Of a DNA stretch of 64,000 nt, positions 16,432 to 26,170 are shown one piece after another. Location of the stretch: the NCBI GenBank assembly GCA_045656705.1, contig JAZORR010000045.1, forward strand, positions 1 to 64,000, given 5' to 3'. The position numbers and the translations under genes are program-made. The DNA comes from RGIG4576 sp045656705 (lineage in GTDB: Bacteria > Bacteroidota > Bacteroidia > Bacteroidales > Muribaculaceae). The notes below the pieces were generated by a model, which had not been told where the DNA came from, made no database searches, and saw only the letters and a list, made by a program, of their open reading frames with translations. Each line of letters opens with the position of its first letter. The stretch's first letter is position 1.

Positions 16432-16650
16432 TTATTTGTATCTAAAAGCAATTCTTCCTTTGGTTAAATCGTAAGGTGACATTTCAACTTTCACTTTGTC
16501 ACCAGGTAGTATCTTAATGTAGTGCATTCTCATCTTGCCCGAAATGTGAGCAGTGATTTCATGACCGTTTTCAAGTTCTACCTTAAACATTGCATTTGAC
16601 AATGCTTCTACGATTGTTCCATCTTGTTCAATAGCGGTTTGTTTTGCCAT
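16432..16650 (-). CDS. infA: Translation initiation factor IF-1
   Basis: 72 residues forming a single S1-like OB fold (IEQDGTIVEALSNAMFKVEL onward). It blocks the A site during initiation. It is placed between map and rpmJ, 8 bases after map. Confidence 0.98.
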   Translation of the reverse strand: MAKQTAIEQDGTIVEALSNAMFKVELENGHEITAHISGKMRMHYIKILPGDKVKVEMSPYDLTKGRIAFRYK

Positions 16651-16658
16651 ATTATTTC

Positions 16659-17441
16659 TTATATTGATTTATCTCCAAGTACTTCTTCTATATATTCAAA
16701 CGATGAAAGAATGTCGGCCTTACCATCTACTATAGCAATAGCATGCTCGTAGTGAGCTGATGGTTTGCGATCGCGAGTGCGACAGGTCCATCCGTCTTTT
16801 TCAAAAACTACATTCTTGCTTCCCATATTAATCATTGGTTCGATGCAGAATGTCATTCCGTTCTTGATAAGAGGACCGGTACCTCGTCGGCCATAATTTG
16901 GGACCTCTGGATCCTCATGGCATTTCTTTCCGATTCCGTGACCTGTAAGTTCTCTCACCACAGTGTAACCGCGTTTTTCGCAATATTCTTGGATAGCACT
17001 TGCTATATCTCCAATACGATTGCCTTCGACGGCTTTTTCAATACCCACATAGAGCGATTCTTTTGTAGTCTTGAGCAGATTTCTGACTTCCGGTGTGACT
17101 TCGCCTACACAGAATGTATAGGCGGAGTCTCCGTTAAAGCCGTTTATTACTGCGCCACAGTCCACCGATACGATATCGCCTTCTGAAAGCACATAGTTTG
17201 AAGGTATTCCGTGCACTACGTTCTCATTTACTGAGATGCATAATGTGTTTGGGAAACCATATAGTCCTTTAAATCCAGGAACAGCACCTTGCGAACGTAT
17301 GAATTCTTCGGCTATTTGATCGAGCTTGAGAGTTGTTATACCCGGCTTCACCCATTTTGCCAATTCTCCGAGTGTTTTTGCCACTACAAGATTGGCTTGT
17401 CGAAGCAATTCTATTTGTTCTGCAGTTTTAAGATAAATCAT
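16659..17441 (-). CDS. map: Methionine aminopeptidase type I
   Basis: 260 residues of the pita-bread fold that removes N-terminal methionine cotranslationally. Metal ligands are in VDCGAV (Asp), NGDSAYTF (Asp), TGHGIGKKCHEDP (His), FCIEPM (Glu) and the C-terminal EHAIAI (Glu). It is located between secY and infA, as in many bacteria; adk, which often sits here, is absent. Confidence 0.97.
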   Translation of the reverse strand: MIYLKTAEQIELLRQANLVVAKTLGELAKWVKPGITTLKLDQIAEEFIRSQGAVPGFKGLYGFPNTLCISVNENVVHGIPSNYVLSEGDIVSVDCGAVINGFNGDSAYTFCVGEVTPEVRNLLKTTKESLYVGIEKAVEGNRIGDIASAIQEYCEKRGYTVVRELTGHGIGKKCHEDPEVPNYGRRGTGPLIKNGMTFCIEPMINMGSKNVVFEKDGWTCRTRDRKPSAHYEHAIAIVDGKADILSSFEYIEEVLGDKSI

Positions 17442-17457
17442 TTTTCAACAATATCTC

Positions 17458-18789
17458 TTAATATCCGCTACCTGTTGTACGTCCCTTAAGCTTGCCGCTC
17501 TTCATCAATCCATCATAGTGGTGCATCATCAAGTGGCTCTCGATTTGTTGCAATGTGTCAAGAACGACACCCACCATAATCAATAGTGAAGTACCTCCGA
17601 AGAATTGAGCGAAGCTTTGGTTCACACCACATACGTTTGCGAAAGCTGGCAAAATTGCCACTACGCCCAAGAACAATGCTCCTGGCAATGTGATGCGTGA
17701 CATAATTGAATCAAGATATTCTTCGGTTTTCTTACCTGGTTTTACACCAGGAATGAAACCATTGTTGCGCTTCATATCTTCAGCCATTTGTGCTGGACGC
17801 ACTGTGATAGCTGTGTAGAAATATGTAAACGCTACAATCATCACGAAGTAAATAGCGTTGTACCAGATTCCGTTCATATCGGTCAATGCACGAGTGAACG
17901 AGCTTTGACCATTGCTGAATCCTGCCAAAGCAACAGGGATGAACATAATTGCTTGCGCAAAGATGATTGGCATAACGTTAGCAGCATTCACCTTCAAAGG
18001 AATGTACTGACGAGCACCACCGTATTGCTTGTTACCGATAATACGCTTTGCATATTGTACTGGAACTTTGCGTGTACCTTGCACCAAAAGAATTGCACCT
18101 GCGATTACAGCGAATAGCATTACAATTTCTACCAAGAACATCACAAGACCACCTTGAGCAGTTGTAAGACGGCTTGTAAATTCTTGTGCGATAGCACCTG
18201 GGAATCGTGCAATAATACCCACCAAGATAATGAACGAAATACCATTACCAATACCCTTATCTGTAATTTTTTCACCAAGCCATAGTACAAACATACTACC
18301 AGCAGCTAAGATAATTGTAAGGAATGCAGTAGTCCAAAATCCGAAGTTAGCTTCGCCTCCAGCGGCACTTACTTGCACTTGCAAGTTTACCAAATAAGCT
18401 GGACCTTGCAAAAGCAATATCACTACAGTCAAATAGCGCGTATATTGGTTTATTTTCATACGTCCACTTTCGCCTTCGCGTTGCATTTTTTGGAATTGTG
18501 GTAACACCATTCCAAGCAATTGGATTACGATAGAAGCGGTGATGTATGGCATAATACCCAACGCAAAGATAGACGCTTGAGCAAATGCACCCCCTGAGAA
18601 CATATCAAGAAGTTGCATCAATCCGCTACTTGCGAAATTTCTCAAAGCATCGATCTCACTTGGAGAGATTCCAGGAAGAACCACATGACAACCGATTCGG
18701 TAGATAACTACCAAAAGAATAGTCATTGTGATTCGCTTCCTCAAATCATCAATCTTCCAAATGTTTTTTGTAGTTTCAATCAGTTTCAT
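17458..18789 (-). CDS. secY: Protein translocase subunit SecY
   Basis: 443 residues with ten predicted transmembrane segments. It begins with an N-terminal helix (NIWKIDDLRKRI) and has the plug region after TM1. It is the pore of the Sec translocon in the inner membrane and needs SecE and SecG, which are encoded elsewhere. It starts 5 bases after rplO. Confidence 0.98.
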   Translation of the reverse strand: MKLIETTKNIWKIDDLRKRITMTILLVVIYRIGCHVVLPGISPSEIDALRNFASSGLMQLLDMFSGGAFAQASIFALGIMPYITASIVIQLLGMVLPQFQKMQREGESGRMKINQYTRYLTVVILLLQGPAYLVNLQVQVSAAGGEANFGFWTTAFLTIILAAGSMFVLWLGEKITDKGIGNGISFIILVGIIARFPGAIAQEFTSRLTTAQGGLVMFLVEIVMLFAVIAGAILLVQGTRKVPVQYAKRIIGNKQYGGARQYIPLKVNAANVMPIIFAQAIMFIPVALAGFSNGQSSFTRALTDMNGIWYNAIYFVMIVAFTYFYTAITVRPAQMAEDMKRNNGFIPGVKPGKKTEEYLDSIMSRITLPGALFLGVVAILPAFANVCGVNQSFAQFFGGTSLLIMVGVVLDTLQQIESHLMMHHYDGLMKSGKLKGRTTGSGY

Positions 18790-18794
18790 CTACT

Positions 18795-19241
18795 TTAAAT
18801 TTTTTGGATAGAACCTCCAGCAGCTGTAATAGCTTCTTCAGCCTTCTTAGAGAAAGCGTTAGCTTCTACTGTAAGTTTAGCAGTCAAAGTACCATTACCA
18901 AGAACCTTAACAAGCTTCTTCTTACCTACTAGACCTGCAGCTACCAAATCAGCAACTGTGATTGTTTCAACATTGTTTGCTTCAGCATAAGCTTGCAAAT
19001 CAACCAAATTGATAGCCTTGTATTCTACGCGGTTATTGTTCTTGAAACCAAACTTAGGTACACGGCGTTGAAGAGGCATTTGACCACCTTCAAATCCCAC
19101 CTTAGCACTATAACCAGAGCGAGACTTTGCACCCTTGTGACCACGTGTAGAAGTTCCACCTTTGCCAGAACCGGCACCACGACCTATTCTCTTACCCTTC
19201 TTGTTAGAACCAACAGCAGGTTGCAAATTACTTAAATTCAT
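18795..19241 (-). CDS. rplO: 50S ribosomal protein L15
   Basis: 148 residues from ATG at 19241, giving the family N-terminus MNLSNLQPAVGS. An upstream in-frame TTG would add three residues and is not needed. The Gly/Arg/Lys-rich N-terminal extension penetrates the 50S core. Confidence 0.97.
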   Translation of the reverse strand: MNLSNLQPAVGSNKKGKRIGRGAGSGKGGTSTRGHKGAKSRSGYSAKVGFEGGQMPLQRRVPKFGFKNNNRVEYKAINLVDLQAYAEANNVETITVADLVAAGLVGKKKLVKVLGNGTLTAKLTVEANAFSKKAEEAITAAGGSIQKI

Positions 19242-19255
19242 ATGTTTCAAATATT

Positions 19256-19435
19256 TTAAGCGTTAGTCACTTCTACAAGGTGACGAACTTTGTTAACCAT
19301 TCCAAGGATAGCTGGATTTTCTTCCTTAACTACCACTTGATTCATTTTTCTCAAACCAAGAGCTTCCAAAGTTCTTTTTTGAACTGCTGGACATTTGATT
19401 TTGCTCTTTACTTGCTTTATCTTAATTGTAGCCAT
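19256..19435 (-). CDS. rpmD: 50S ribosomal protein L30
   Basis: 59 residues, read from the minus strand: it begins MATIKIKQVKSKI and ends LVEVTNA. The central GLRKMNQVV segment is typical of L30. It fits tightly between rpsE and rplO. Confidence 0.95.
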   Translation of the reverse strand: MATIKIKQVKSKIKCPAVQKRTLEALGLRKMNQVVVKEENPAILGMVNKVRHLVEVTNA

Positions 19436-19449
19436 CTCGTAACAAATTA

Positions 19450-19968
19450 TTATCCGTTAAACACTTGTTCCAATGAGATACCGCGATTTTGAGCCACAGT
19501 CATAGGACTTCTCATTTCACTCAAAGCTGCAATTGTAGCCTTCACAAGGTTGTGAGGGTTTGATGAACCCTTAGACTTTGCAAGCACGTCGGTGATACCC
19601 ACACTTTCGAATACTGCACGCATCGCACCACCGGCCTTAACTCCAGTACCTTGAGATGCAGGCTTCAACATTACGCGAGAACCGCCAAACTTAGCTTCTT
19701 GGCCGTGAGGAATAGTACCCTTGTGTAGAGGTACTCTGATAAGGTTCTTCTTCGCAGCTTCAACACCCTTAGCAATTGCTGTAGTTACTTCATTTGCCTT
19801 TCCAAGACCATAACCTACGATACCATCTTCGTTACCTACTACTACGATTGCAGCGAAGGTAAATGTGCGACCACCCTTAGTTACCTTAGTAACGCGGTTG
19901 ATAGCTACCAAACGATCCTTTAGTTCGATATCGCCAGCTGTTTTAACTCTATTATTCTTAATTGCCAT
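19450..19968 (-). CDS. rpsE: 30S ribosomal protein S5
   Basis: 172 residues. It has the double-stranded RNA-binding-like N-domain (VAINRVTKVTKGGR) and the C-terminal fold with GSGVxAGG-like residues in QGTGVKAGGAMR. It contributes to decoding fidelity with S4 and S12. Confidence 0.98.
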   Translation of the reverse strand: MAIKNNRVKTAGDIELKDRLVAINRVTKVTKGGRTFTFAAIVVVGNEDGIVGYGLGKANEVTTAIAKGVEAAKKNLIRVPLHKGTIPHGQEAKFGGSRVMLKPASQGTGVKAGGAMRAVFESVGITDVLAKSKGSSNPHNLVKATIAALSEMRSPMTVAQNRGISLEQVFNG

Positions 19969-19976
19969 AATTTCTA

Positions 19977-20318
19977 TTAAAATTTAAGTCCGCCCTTACG
20001 AGCACCATCAGCCAATGATTTCACTCTACCGTGGAACAAATAGCCGTTACGGTCGAACACTACAGATTCAATTCCAGCTTCCAAAGCCTTCTTTGCAACA
20101 AGTTCGCCAACCTTAGCAGCGATTTCGCTCTTTGTTCCTTCTTCAATACCCTTAGAAGAAGCTGCAACCAATGTCTTACCAGCCAAATCGTCGATTAGCT
20201 GAACATAGATAGCCTTATTACTTCTAAAAACACTCATACGAGGACGCACTGCATTACCAGACACTCTACCACGAATACGAGCCTTGATTTTATTTCTTCT
20301 CTGTATCTTAGTTACCAT
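19977..20318 (-). CDS. rplR: 50S ribosomal protein L18
   Basis: 113 residues with a basic N-terminal arm and the C-terminal DRNGYLFHGRVKSLADGAR motif. It binds 5S rRNA with L5. Confidence 0.97.
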   Translation of the reverse strand: MVTKIQRRNKIKARIRGRVSGNAVRPRMSVFRSNKAIYVQLIDDLAGKTLVAASSKGIEEGTKSEIAAKVGELVAKKALEAGIESVVFDRNGYLFHGRVKSLADGARKGGLKF

Positions 20319-20333
20319 ACGATTGTCTATTTA

Positions 20334-20891
20334 TTATTTGGCAGATGCCGATTTACCTGACTTACGACGAATAACCTCGCCAACAAACTTAATACCCTTA
20401 CCCTTATATGGTTCAGGCTTGCGGAATGTGCGAATCTTAGCACATACTTGACCTAACAACTGCTTGTCAATAGACTCAAGAATGATAAGTGGATTCTTAT
20501 TTCTTTCAGTCTTAGCTTCAACCTTCACTTCAGGTGGAAGTTGAAGATATATAGCATGTGAATAACCTAATGCAAGTTCAAGCACTTGACCTGTTGATGT
20601 TGCACGGTAACCCACACCAACCAATTCCAACTCCTTCTTGTAACCTTCGCTCACACCTACTACCATGTTGTTGATCAAAGCACGGAAAAGACCGTGTTGA
20701 GAACGGTGTTCGATACCATCAGTTGGGCGAGTAAGTGTCAACACATTACCTTCTTGTTCCAACATGATGTCTGCGTGAACTTTTTGAGTCAAAGTACCCT
20801 TAGGACCCTTTACAGTTACAACATTTTCTTCATTCACAGTTACGGTTACTCCAGCAGGTACCGCGATTGGTAATTTACCTATTCTTGACAT
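20334..20891 (-). CDS. rplF: 50S ribosomal protein L6
   Basis: 185 residues with two tandem L6 folds, from SRIGKLPIAVPAGV to the PEPYKGKGIKF signature near the C-terminus. It lies near the sarcin-ricin loop and the factor-binding site. Confidence 0.98.
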   Translation of the reverse strand: MSRIGKLPIAVPAGVTVTVNEENVVTVKGPKGTLTQKVHADIMLEQEGNVLTLTRPTDGIEHRSQHGLFRALINNMVVGVSEGYKKELELVGVGYRATSTGQVLELALGYSHAIYLQLPPEVKVEAKTERNKNPLIILESIDKQLLGQVCAKIRTFRKPEPYKGKGIKFVGEVIRRKSGKSASAK

Positions 20892-20906
20892 TACAATACC
20901 CTCCTA

Positions 20907-21305
20907 TTAATAAACGTAACACAATACTTCGCCACCAATTTGTTGAGCCTTAGCTTCCTTATTGGTCATAACACCTCTTGAAGTAGAGATGATTGCGATT
21001 CCTAAACCATTCAATACTCTTGGCATATCTTTGTAGCCAGTGTATTGACGAAGACCTGGACGAGAAACGCGAGTCAAGCTCTTGATAGCGTTTACTTTGT
21101 CCACTGGATCATACTTCAACGCAATTTTGATTGCGCCAGAAGGGGTACCATCTTCTACAAACTTGTAGTTAAGGATGTATCCCTTTTCGAAAAGGATTTT
21201 TGTGATTTCCTTTTTCATCTTAGAGGAAGGGATTTCAACGACTCTGTGTTGAGCCTTGATCGCATTCCTCAATCTTGTTAGATAATCTGCTATTGGATCA
21301 GTCAT
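20907..21305 (-). CDS. rpsH: 30S ribosomal protein S8
   Basis: 132 residues from MTDPIADYLTRLRN to the STSRGVMTNKEA signature. It binds the central domain of 16S rRNA. In E. coli it represses the spc operon. A 78-base gap separates it from rpsN upstream. Confidence 0.98.
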   Translation of the reverse strand: MTDPIADYLTRLRNAIKAQHRVVEIPSSKMKKEITKILFEKGYILNYKFVEDGTPSGAIKIALKYDPVDKVNAIKSLTRVSRPGLRQYTGYKDMPRVLNGLGIAIISTSRGVMTNKEAKAQQIGGEVLCYVY

Positions 21306-21383
21306 AAAAAAATTGTTTAAATTGATTCGGAATTTCCGAACAATATTTAATACTCTCTTTTAGCTTGTTAAAAAATTCTCAGT

Positions 21384-21653
21384 TTACCAGCTCGCTTTCT
21401 TAACGCCAGGTATCAAACCTGCAGAAGCCATTTCGCGGAATTGGATACGTGAAATACCAAATTGACGCATATAACCCTTAGGACGACCTGTGATTTTGCA
21501 ACGATTATGCAAACGCACTGCAGAAGCATTCTTTGGAAGAGCTTGCAAGCCTTCATAATCACCAGCAGCCTTAAGCGCAGCTTTCTTAGCTGCATACTTA
21601 GCCACTAGCTTTGCACGCTTCACTTCGCGAGCTTTCATTGATTCTTTTGCCAT
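21384..21653 (-). CDS. rpsN: 30S ribosomal protein S14 (zinc-free long form)
   Basis: 89 residues ending with VKKASW. Only one cysteine is present, so this is the long C-minus type that folds without zinc. It binds the 30S head. Confidence 0.97.
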   Translation of the reverse strand: MAKESMKAREVKRAKLVAKYAAKKAALKAAGDYEGLQALPKNASAVRLHNRCKITGRPKGYMRQFGISRIQFREMASAGLIPGVKKASW

Positions 21654-21667
21654 ACTTTAGTGTCTAT

Positions 21668-22204
21668 TTATTTTGTGAATGGTAAACCAAATTCCTTCAT
21701 CAATTCGTATCCTTCTTCGTCGGTCTTGGCAGTAGTCACGAAAGTGATGTTCATACCAGTCATCTTGTTAACAGAATCGATATTGATTTCAGGGAAAATA
21801 ATTTGTTCAGTGATACCTACAGTATAGTTACCGCGTCCGTCAAGCTTTCCAGGGATACCCTTGAAGTCGCGAATACGAGGCAATGCGATGCGAATGAAGC
21901 GCTCCATGAATTCGTACATGCGTTCGCCACGCAAAGTAACGCGAGCACCGATAGGCATCTTTTTACGTACCTTGAAGTTAGAAATGTCCTTCTTAGACAA
22001 GGTAGCTACTGCCTTTTGACCTGTGATAGCAGTCAATTCGTTGATTGCAGTCTCGATAATTTTCTTATCTTGAGTAGCATCACCCAAACCTTCGTTAAGA
22101 ACGATCTTAAGAAGCTTAGGAGCTTGCATCACAGTGCTATAATTGAATTTCTTCATTAGAGCAGGCAATATTCTTTCTTTGTATTCATTTTTCAATGTTG
22201 CCAT
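21668..22204 (-). CDS. rplE: 50S ribosomal protein L5
   Basis: 178 residues. It binds 5S rRNA and forms the B1b bridge with S13. The start codon overlaps the rplX stop by one base (TAATG), implying translational coupling. Confidence 0.98.
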   Translation of the reverse strand: MATLKNEYKERILPALMKKFNYSTVMQAPKLLKIVLNEGLGDATQDKKIIETAINELTAITGQKAVATLSKKDISNFKVRKKMPIGARVTLRGERMYEFMERFIRIALPRIRDFKGIPGKLDGRGNYTVGITEQIIFPEINIDSVNKMTGMNITFVTTAKTDEEGYELMKEFGLPFTK

Positions 22205-22524
22205 TACTTAATCTCCTCTCCTGATTTCTTTGAATAACGTACTTTCACTCCATTTTCGTTAACGCGGTGACCAACGCGAGTTGGCTTGCCGGTCTTAGGG
22301 TCAACCAAGTTAAGGTTAGACACATTGATAGGAGCTTCCATTTTCACAATGCCACCTTGTGGGTGCTTAGCACTAGGCTTGGTACTCTTTGATACCATAT
22401 TGACACCTTCTACAACTGCCTTACCTTTGCTAACAAGAACGCTCAATACGCGACCTGTTTTGCCTTTGTCATCACCAGCGTTTACGTAAACTGTGTCACC
22501 CTTTTTGATATGTAATTTAGCCAT
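22204..22524 (-). CDS. rplX: 50S ribosomal protein L24
   Basis: 106 residues with the KOW motif near the N-terminus (KGDTVYVNAGDDKGKTGRV). It is an initiator of 50S assembly. Confidence 0.97.
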   Translation of the reverse strand: MAKLHIKKGDTVYVNAGDDKGKTGRVLSVLVSKGKAVVEGVNMVSKSTKPSAKHPQGGIVKMEAPINVSNLNLVDPKTGKPTRVGHRVNENGVKVRYSKKSGEEIK

Positions 22525-22545
22525 TATCTATAGATTAATTATCAA

Positions 22546-22911
22546 TTAGAGTACTTCAGGTGCTAATGAAACGATCTTCATGTTAGTAGCACGCAATTCA
22601 CGAGCTACAGGGCCGAAGATACGAGTTCCACGAAGTTCACCTGCATTATTCAACAACACACATGCGTTATCGTCGAAACGGATGTAAGAACCATCAGCGC
22701 GACGGATTTCCTTTTTAGTTCTTACGATAACTGCTTTTGATACAGTACCTTTCTTTACATCAGAAGCTGGAATTGCATGCTTCACAGTCACTACAATTAC
22801 ATCACCAACCGATGCATAACGGCGGCCTGTACCTCCAAGAACGCGGATACATAGTACTTCTTTAGCACCACTGTTATCTGCAACTGTCAATCGGCTCTCA
22901 GTCTGTATCAT
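22546..22911 (-). CDS. rplN: 50S ribosomal protein L14
   Basis: 121 residues from MIQTESRLTVADNSGAK to the GPVARELR motif. It forms an intersubunit bridge and is the docking site of RsfS in other bacteria. Confidence 0.98.
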   Translation of the reverse strand: MIQTESRLTVADNSGAKEVLCIRVLGGTGRRYASVGDVIVVTVKHAIPASDVKKGTVSKAVIVRTKKEIRRADGSYIRFDDNACVLLNNAGELRGTRIFGPVARELRATNMKIVSLAPEVL

Positions 22912-22915
22912 ATTA

Positions 22916-23173
22916 TTACTTCACTTTTTCAATTATTTCTACCAATCTCCATCTCTTAGTCTTGCTCAAAGGACGAGTTTCCATCAAACGAACCTTGTCG
23001 CCTACGCTACATTCGTTCTTTTCGTCGTGAGCATGGTATTTCTTTGTCTTGTTGACAAACTTACCATAAATTGGGTGCTTCTCTTTCCACTTGATTGTTA
23101 CAGTGATAGTCTTGTCACCCTTGTTGCTAGAAACAATCCCAATTCTTTCTTTTCTTAAATTTCTAGTTTCCAT
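22916..23173 (-). CDS. rpsQ: 30S ribosomal protein S17
   Basis: 85 residues, an OB fold with the signature YHAHDEKNECSVGDKV. It is a primary 16S rRNA binder. Confidence 0.97.
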   Translation of the reverse strand: METRNLRKERIGIVSSNKGDKTITVTIKWKEKHPIYGKFVNKTKKYHAHDEKNECSVGDKVRLMETRPLSKTKRWRLVEIIEKVK

Positions 23174-23184
23174 TTATTCGGGGA

Positions 23185-23382
23185 TTATTTTGATTGTAAT
23201 TCGCGAGCTCTAATCTCGGTTTTCATACGAGCAATCTCTTTTCTATCCTTAGTAATCTTTGAAGGATTGTCAAGAGGAGAGATTGCGTGGTTGATTTTAG
23301 TTTGCAAATAAGCCTTTTCAGCCGCATCAAGTCTTTCCAAAAGTTCCTTGTCGCTTAATTCTTTAATTTCAGCTTGTTTCAT
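23185..23382 (-). CDS. rpmC: 50S ribosomal protein L29
   Basis: 65 residues in a helical hairpin, with the family signature in KDRKEIARMKTEIR. It sits at the exit of the peptide tunnel beside L23. Confidence 0.96.
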   Translation of the reverse strand: MKQAEIKELSDKELLERLDAAEKAYLQTKINHAISPLDNPSKITKDRKEIARMKTEIRARELQSK

Positions 23383-23394
23383 ATCCTTAAAGTA

Positions 23395-23826
23395 TTACAC
23401 ATTTTGAGATTCGTCGTAGTCGCGGCGTACGATAAACTTAGTAGCAACTGGAAGCTTTTGAGCAGCCAAACGCAATGCTTCCTTAGCGATATCGTAGCTA
23501 ACGCCTTCTACTTCAATTAACACTCTACCTGGGGTAACTGGTGCCACAAAACCTTCTGGAGCACCCTTACCCTTACCCATACGCACGTCAGCTGGCTTGC
23601 GAGTAATAGGTTTATCAGGGAAAATTCTAATCCAAATTTGACCTTGACGTTGCATATAACGGGTTACAGCGATACGAGCAGCCTCGATTTGACGACCTGT
23701 AATCCACTTGGTCTCAAGAGTCTTTATACCAAAAGAGCCGAACGCTAGAGTTGTACCACGGTGAGCAAAACCCTTTTGAGTTCCATGTTGTACTCTTCTG
23801 AACTTTGTTTTCTTTGGTTGTAACAT
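23395..23826 (-). CDS. rplP: 50S ribosomal protein L16
   Basis: 143 residues from MLQPKKTKFRRVQHG with the PxxRMGKGKG loop that reaches the A-site tRNA. Confidence 0.98.
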   Translation of the reverse strand: MLQPKKTKFRRVQHGTQKGFAHRGTTLAFGSFGIKTLETKWITGRQIEAARIAVTRYMQRQGQIWIRIFPDKPITRKPADVRMGKGKGAPEGFVAPVTPGRVLIEVEGVSYDIAKEALRLAAQKLPVATKFIVRRDYDESQNV

Positions 23827-23846
23827 TGTTCTGTAATTTCAGTCGA

Positions 23847-24578
23847 TTAACGATTGTTCTTTTGCTTTCTGAAGCCACCTCTACGTGGTGCTCCGTTGTT
23901 ATTTCCACGACCTTCCTTTGTGTTGTTTGAGAATTGAGGAGCAAGGTCACGCTTACCGTAAACTTCACCCTTACAAATCCAAACCTTAACGCCGATGATA
24001 CCCACCTTTGTCAAAGCTTCAACCAAAGCGTAGTCGATGTCTGCGCGAAGAGTGTGAAGTGGAGTACGGCCTTCCTTAAACATTTCTGAACGAGCCATTT
24101 CAGCACCATTCAAACGGCCACTTACTTGCACCTTGATACCTTCTGCGCCCATACGCATAGTAGATGCGATAGCCATCTTCACTGCACGACGGTAAGCGAT
24201 CTTACCTTCGATTTGACGCGCGATGTTACTAGCCACGATTTGCGCATCAAGTTCTGGACGTTTTACTTCAAAGATATTGATTTGAACGTCGCGATCAGTG
24301 ATTGACTTCAATTCTTCTTTCAACTTGTCAACTTCTTGACCACCCTTACCGATGATAAGACCTGGACGAGATGTACACACTGTAATAGTGACAAGTTTAA
24401 GAGTTCTTTCAATTACAATACGTGAAACACTTGCTTTTGCCAATCTCGCATTAAGATACTTGCGGATTTTGCTATCTTCAAGCAAAGTATCGCCATAATT
24501 GTCTCCACCGTACCAGTTAGAATCCCAACCTCTTACGATACCTAAGCGATTACTTATCGGATTTACTTTTTGTCCCAT
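23847..24578 (-). CDS. rpsC: 30S ribosomal protein S3
   Basis: 243 residues. A KH domain (SRPGLIIGKGGQEVDKL near 80-95) is followed by the C-terminal domain that lines the mRNA entry pore. The Asn/Gly/Arg-rich tail after 215 is lineage specific. Confidence 0.98.
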   Translation of the reverse strand: MGQKVNPISNRLGIVRGWDSNWYGGDNYGDTLLEDSKIRKYLNARLAKASVSRIVIERTLKLVTITVCTSRPGLIIGKGGQEVDKLKEELKSITDRDVQINIFEVKRPELDAQIVASNIARQIEGKIAYRRAVKMAIASTMRMGAEGIKVQVSGRLNGAEMARSEMFKEGRTPLHTLRADIDYALVEALTKVGIIGVKVWICKGEVYGKRDLAPQFSNNTKEGRGNNNGAPRRGGFRKQKNNR

Positions 24579-24592
24579 ATCTTAAGCTAAAT

Positions 24593-24997
24593 TTATGCGT
24601 TAGTAGTTTCTTTAGTACCCACGAACAATGTTACATGGTTTGAACGTTTGCGAATTCTATATCCACGACCTTGAGGAGCTGTGCGAAGACGCTTCAACAT
24701 TGGAGCGCAATCAACGAAGATAGTAGTGATGAACAATTCTCCGTTTTCAGCTTTTCTTTCATTCTTTTGTTCCCAGTTCGCGATAGCAGAGCGAAGAAGT
24801 TTTTCTACTCTTGCAGCGGCTTCTTTATTTGAGAATTTAAGCAGACCCAAAGCTTGGAACACTTCTTTACCACGCACCATATCAGCGACTAAGCGCATTT
24901 TGCGAGGAGAAGTTGGCACATTCTTCAACTTAGCGAAAGAAACCGTCTTCTTAGCTTCCTTGATTTTCTCAGCCGATTCTCTTTTTCTTTTACCCAT
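24593..24997 (-). CDS. rplV: 50S ribosomal protein L22
   Basis: 134 residues from the ATG at 24997 (MGKRKRESAEK), chosen because related Bacteroidota L22 proteins start with an equivalent MGxRK; an upstream TTG is not needed. The long beta-hairpin lines the exit tunnel. Confidence 0.96.
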   Translation of the reverse strand: MGKRKRESAEKIKEAKKTVSFAKLKNVPTSPRKMRLVADMVRGKEVFQALGLLKFSNKEAAARVEKLLRSAIANWEQKNERKAENGELFITTIFVDCAPMLKRLRTAPQGRGYRIRKRSNHVTLFVGTKETTNA

Positions 24998-25048
24998 TGT
25001 ATTATTAATTCTTTTTTTTATCAAAAATTGTTATATCCCGGGTCCTAA

Positions 25049-25318
25049 TTATTTTTTCTTGTTACCACCGTGTCCACGGAAAGTACGAGTAAGAGCGAAT
25101 TCGCCCAACTTGTGACCTACCATATTTTCAGTAACATAAACGGGAATAAACTTATTACCATTGTGTACTGCGAAAGTGTGACCTACGAAATCTGGAGAGA
25201 TCATCGATGCACGAGACCAAGTCTTGATTACCGCTTTCTTTCCGCTTTCTTCCATAGCAGCAACTTTCTTTTCAAGTTTCACGCTGATAAATGGACCTTT
25301 CTTTAATGAACGACTCAT
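25049..25318 (-). CDS. rpsS: 30S ribosomal protein S19
   Basis: 89 residues from MSRSLKKGPFISVKL to the basic GHGGNKKK tail. It is a head protein paired with S13. Confidence 0.98.
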   Translation of the reverse strand: MSRSLKKGPFISVKLEKKVAAMEESGKKAVIKTWSRASMISPDFVGHTFAVHNGNKFIPVYVTENMVGHKLGEFALTRTFRGHGGNKKK

Positions 25319-25337
25319 AATTTACTAATTAATCAAA

Positions 25338-26162
25338 TTACTTCTTTCTTCTTTCAATAATGTACTTTGAAGAATGCTTCTTCGGAGCACGAGTCTTAAG
25401 ACCCTTACAGTATTGACCATTGCGAGAGCGTGGGTGACCTCCTGATTGACGACCTTCACCACCACCCATTGGGTGATCAACTGGGTTCATAACAACACCA
25501 CGGTTGTGAGGACGACGACCTAACCAACGAGAACGACCTGCTTTACCTGAGCGTTCCAATGCGTGGTCTGAGTTACCTACTACACCTACTGTAGCCTTGC
25601 AAGTAGCAAGAATCTTACGAGTTTCTCCCGAAGGCAATTTGACAATAGCATAATCACCGTCGCGTGAAGTCAATTGTGCGAATGTACCAGCACTTCTAGC
25701 CATCATTGCACCTTGACCTGGTCGCAATTCAATGTTATGAATTAATGTACCAACAGGTATTTTGTTAAGCGGAAGCGCGTTACCTACCTCAGGTGCTGCT
25801 TCTGCTCCACTTACGACTGTAGCACCAACCTTTAGACCGTTAGGTGCAATCATGTAAGCTTTAGAGCCATCAACATAGTAAAGCAATGCAATACGAGCAG
25901 AACGGTTTGGATCGTACTCGATAGTCTTTACAGTTGCTGGCACACCGTCTTTATTTCTCTTAAAGTCAATGATACGGAACTTACGTTTGTGTCCGCCACC
26001 TACATAGCGTGTTGTACGGTGGCCTTCGTTGTTACGGCCACCGGTAGAACGCTTTCCGACTGTAAGAGATTTCTCTGGTGTGCGAGTAGTGATATCGTCA
26101 AACACACCAATAACTTTGTGTCTTTGCCCCGGTGTTGTGGGCTTGAATTTTCTTACTGCCAT
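25338..26162 (-). CDS. rplB: 50S ribosomal protein L2
   Basis: 274 residues. The C-terminal NPVDHPMGGGEGR loop carries the conserved histidine next to the peptidyl transferase centre. Confidence 0.99.
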   Translation of the reverse strand: MAVRKFKPTTPGQRHKVIGVFDDITTRTPEKSLTVGKRSTGGRNNEGHRTTRYVGGGHKRKFRIIDFKRNKDGVPATVKTIEYDPNRSARIALLYYVDGSKAYMIAPNGLKVGATVVSGAEAAPEVGNALPLNKIPVGTLIHNIELRPGQGAMMARSAGTFAQLTSRDGDYAIVKLPSGETRKILATCKATVGVVGNSDHALERSGKAGRSRWLGRRPHNRGVVMNPVDHPMGGGEGRQSGGHPRSRNGQYCKGLKTRAPKKHSSKYIIERRKK

Positions 26163-26170
26163 CTTTTAAA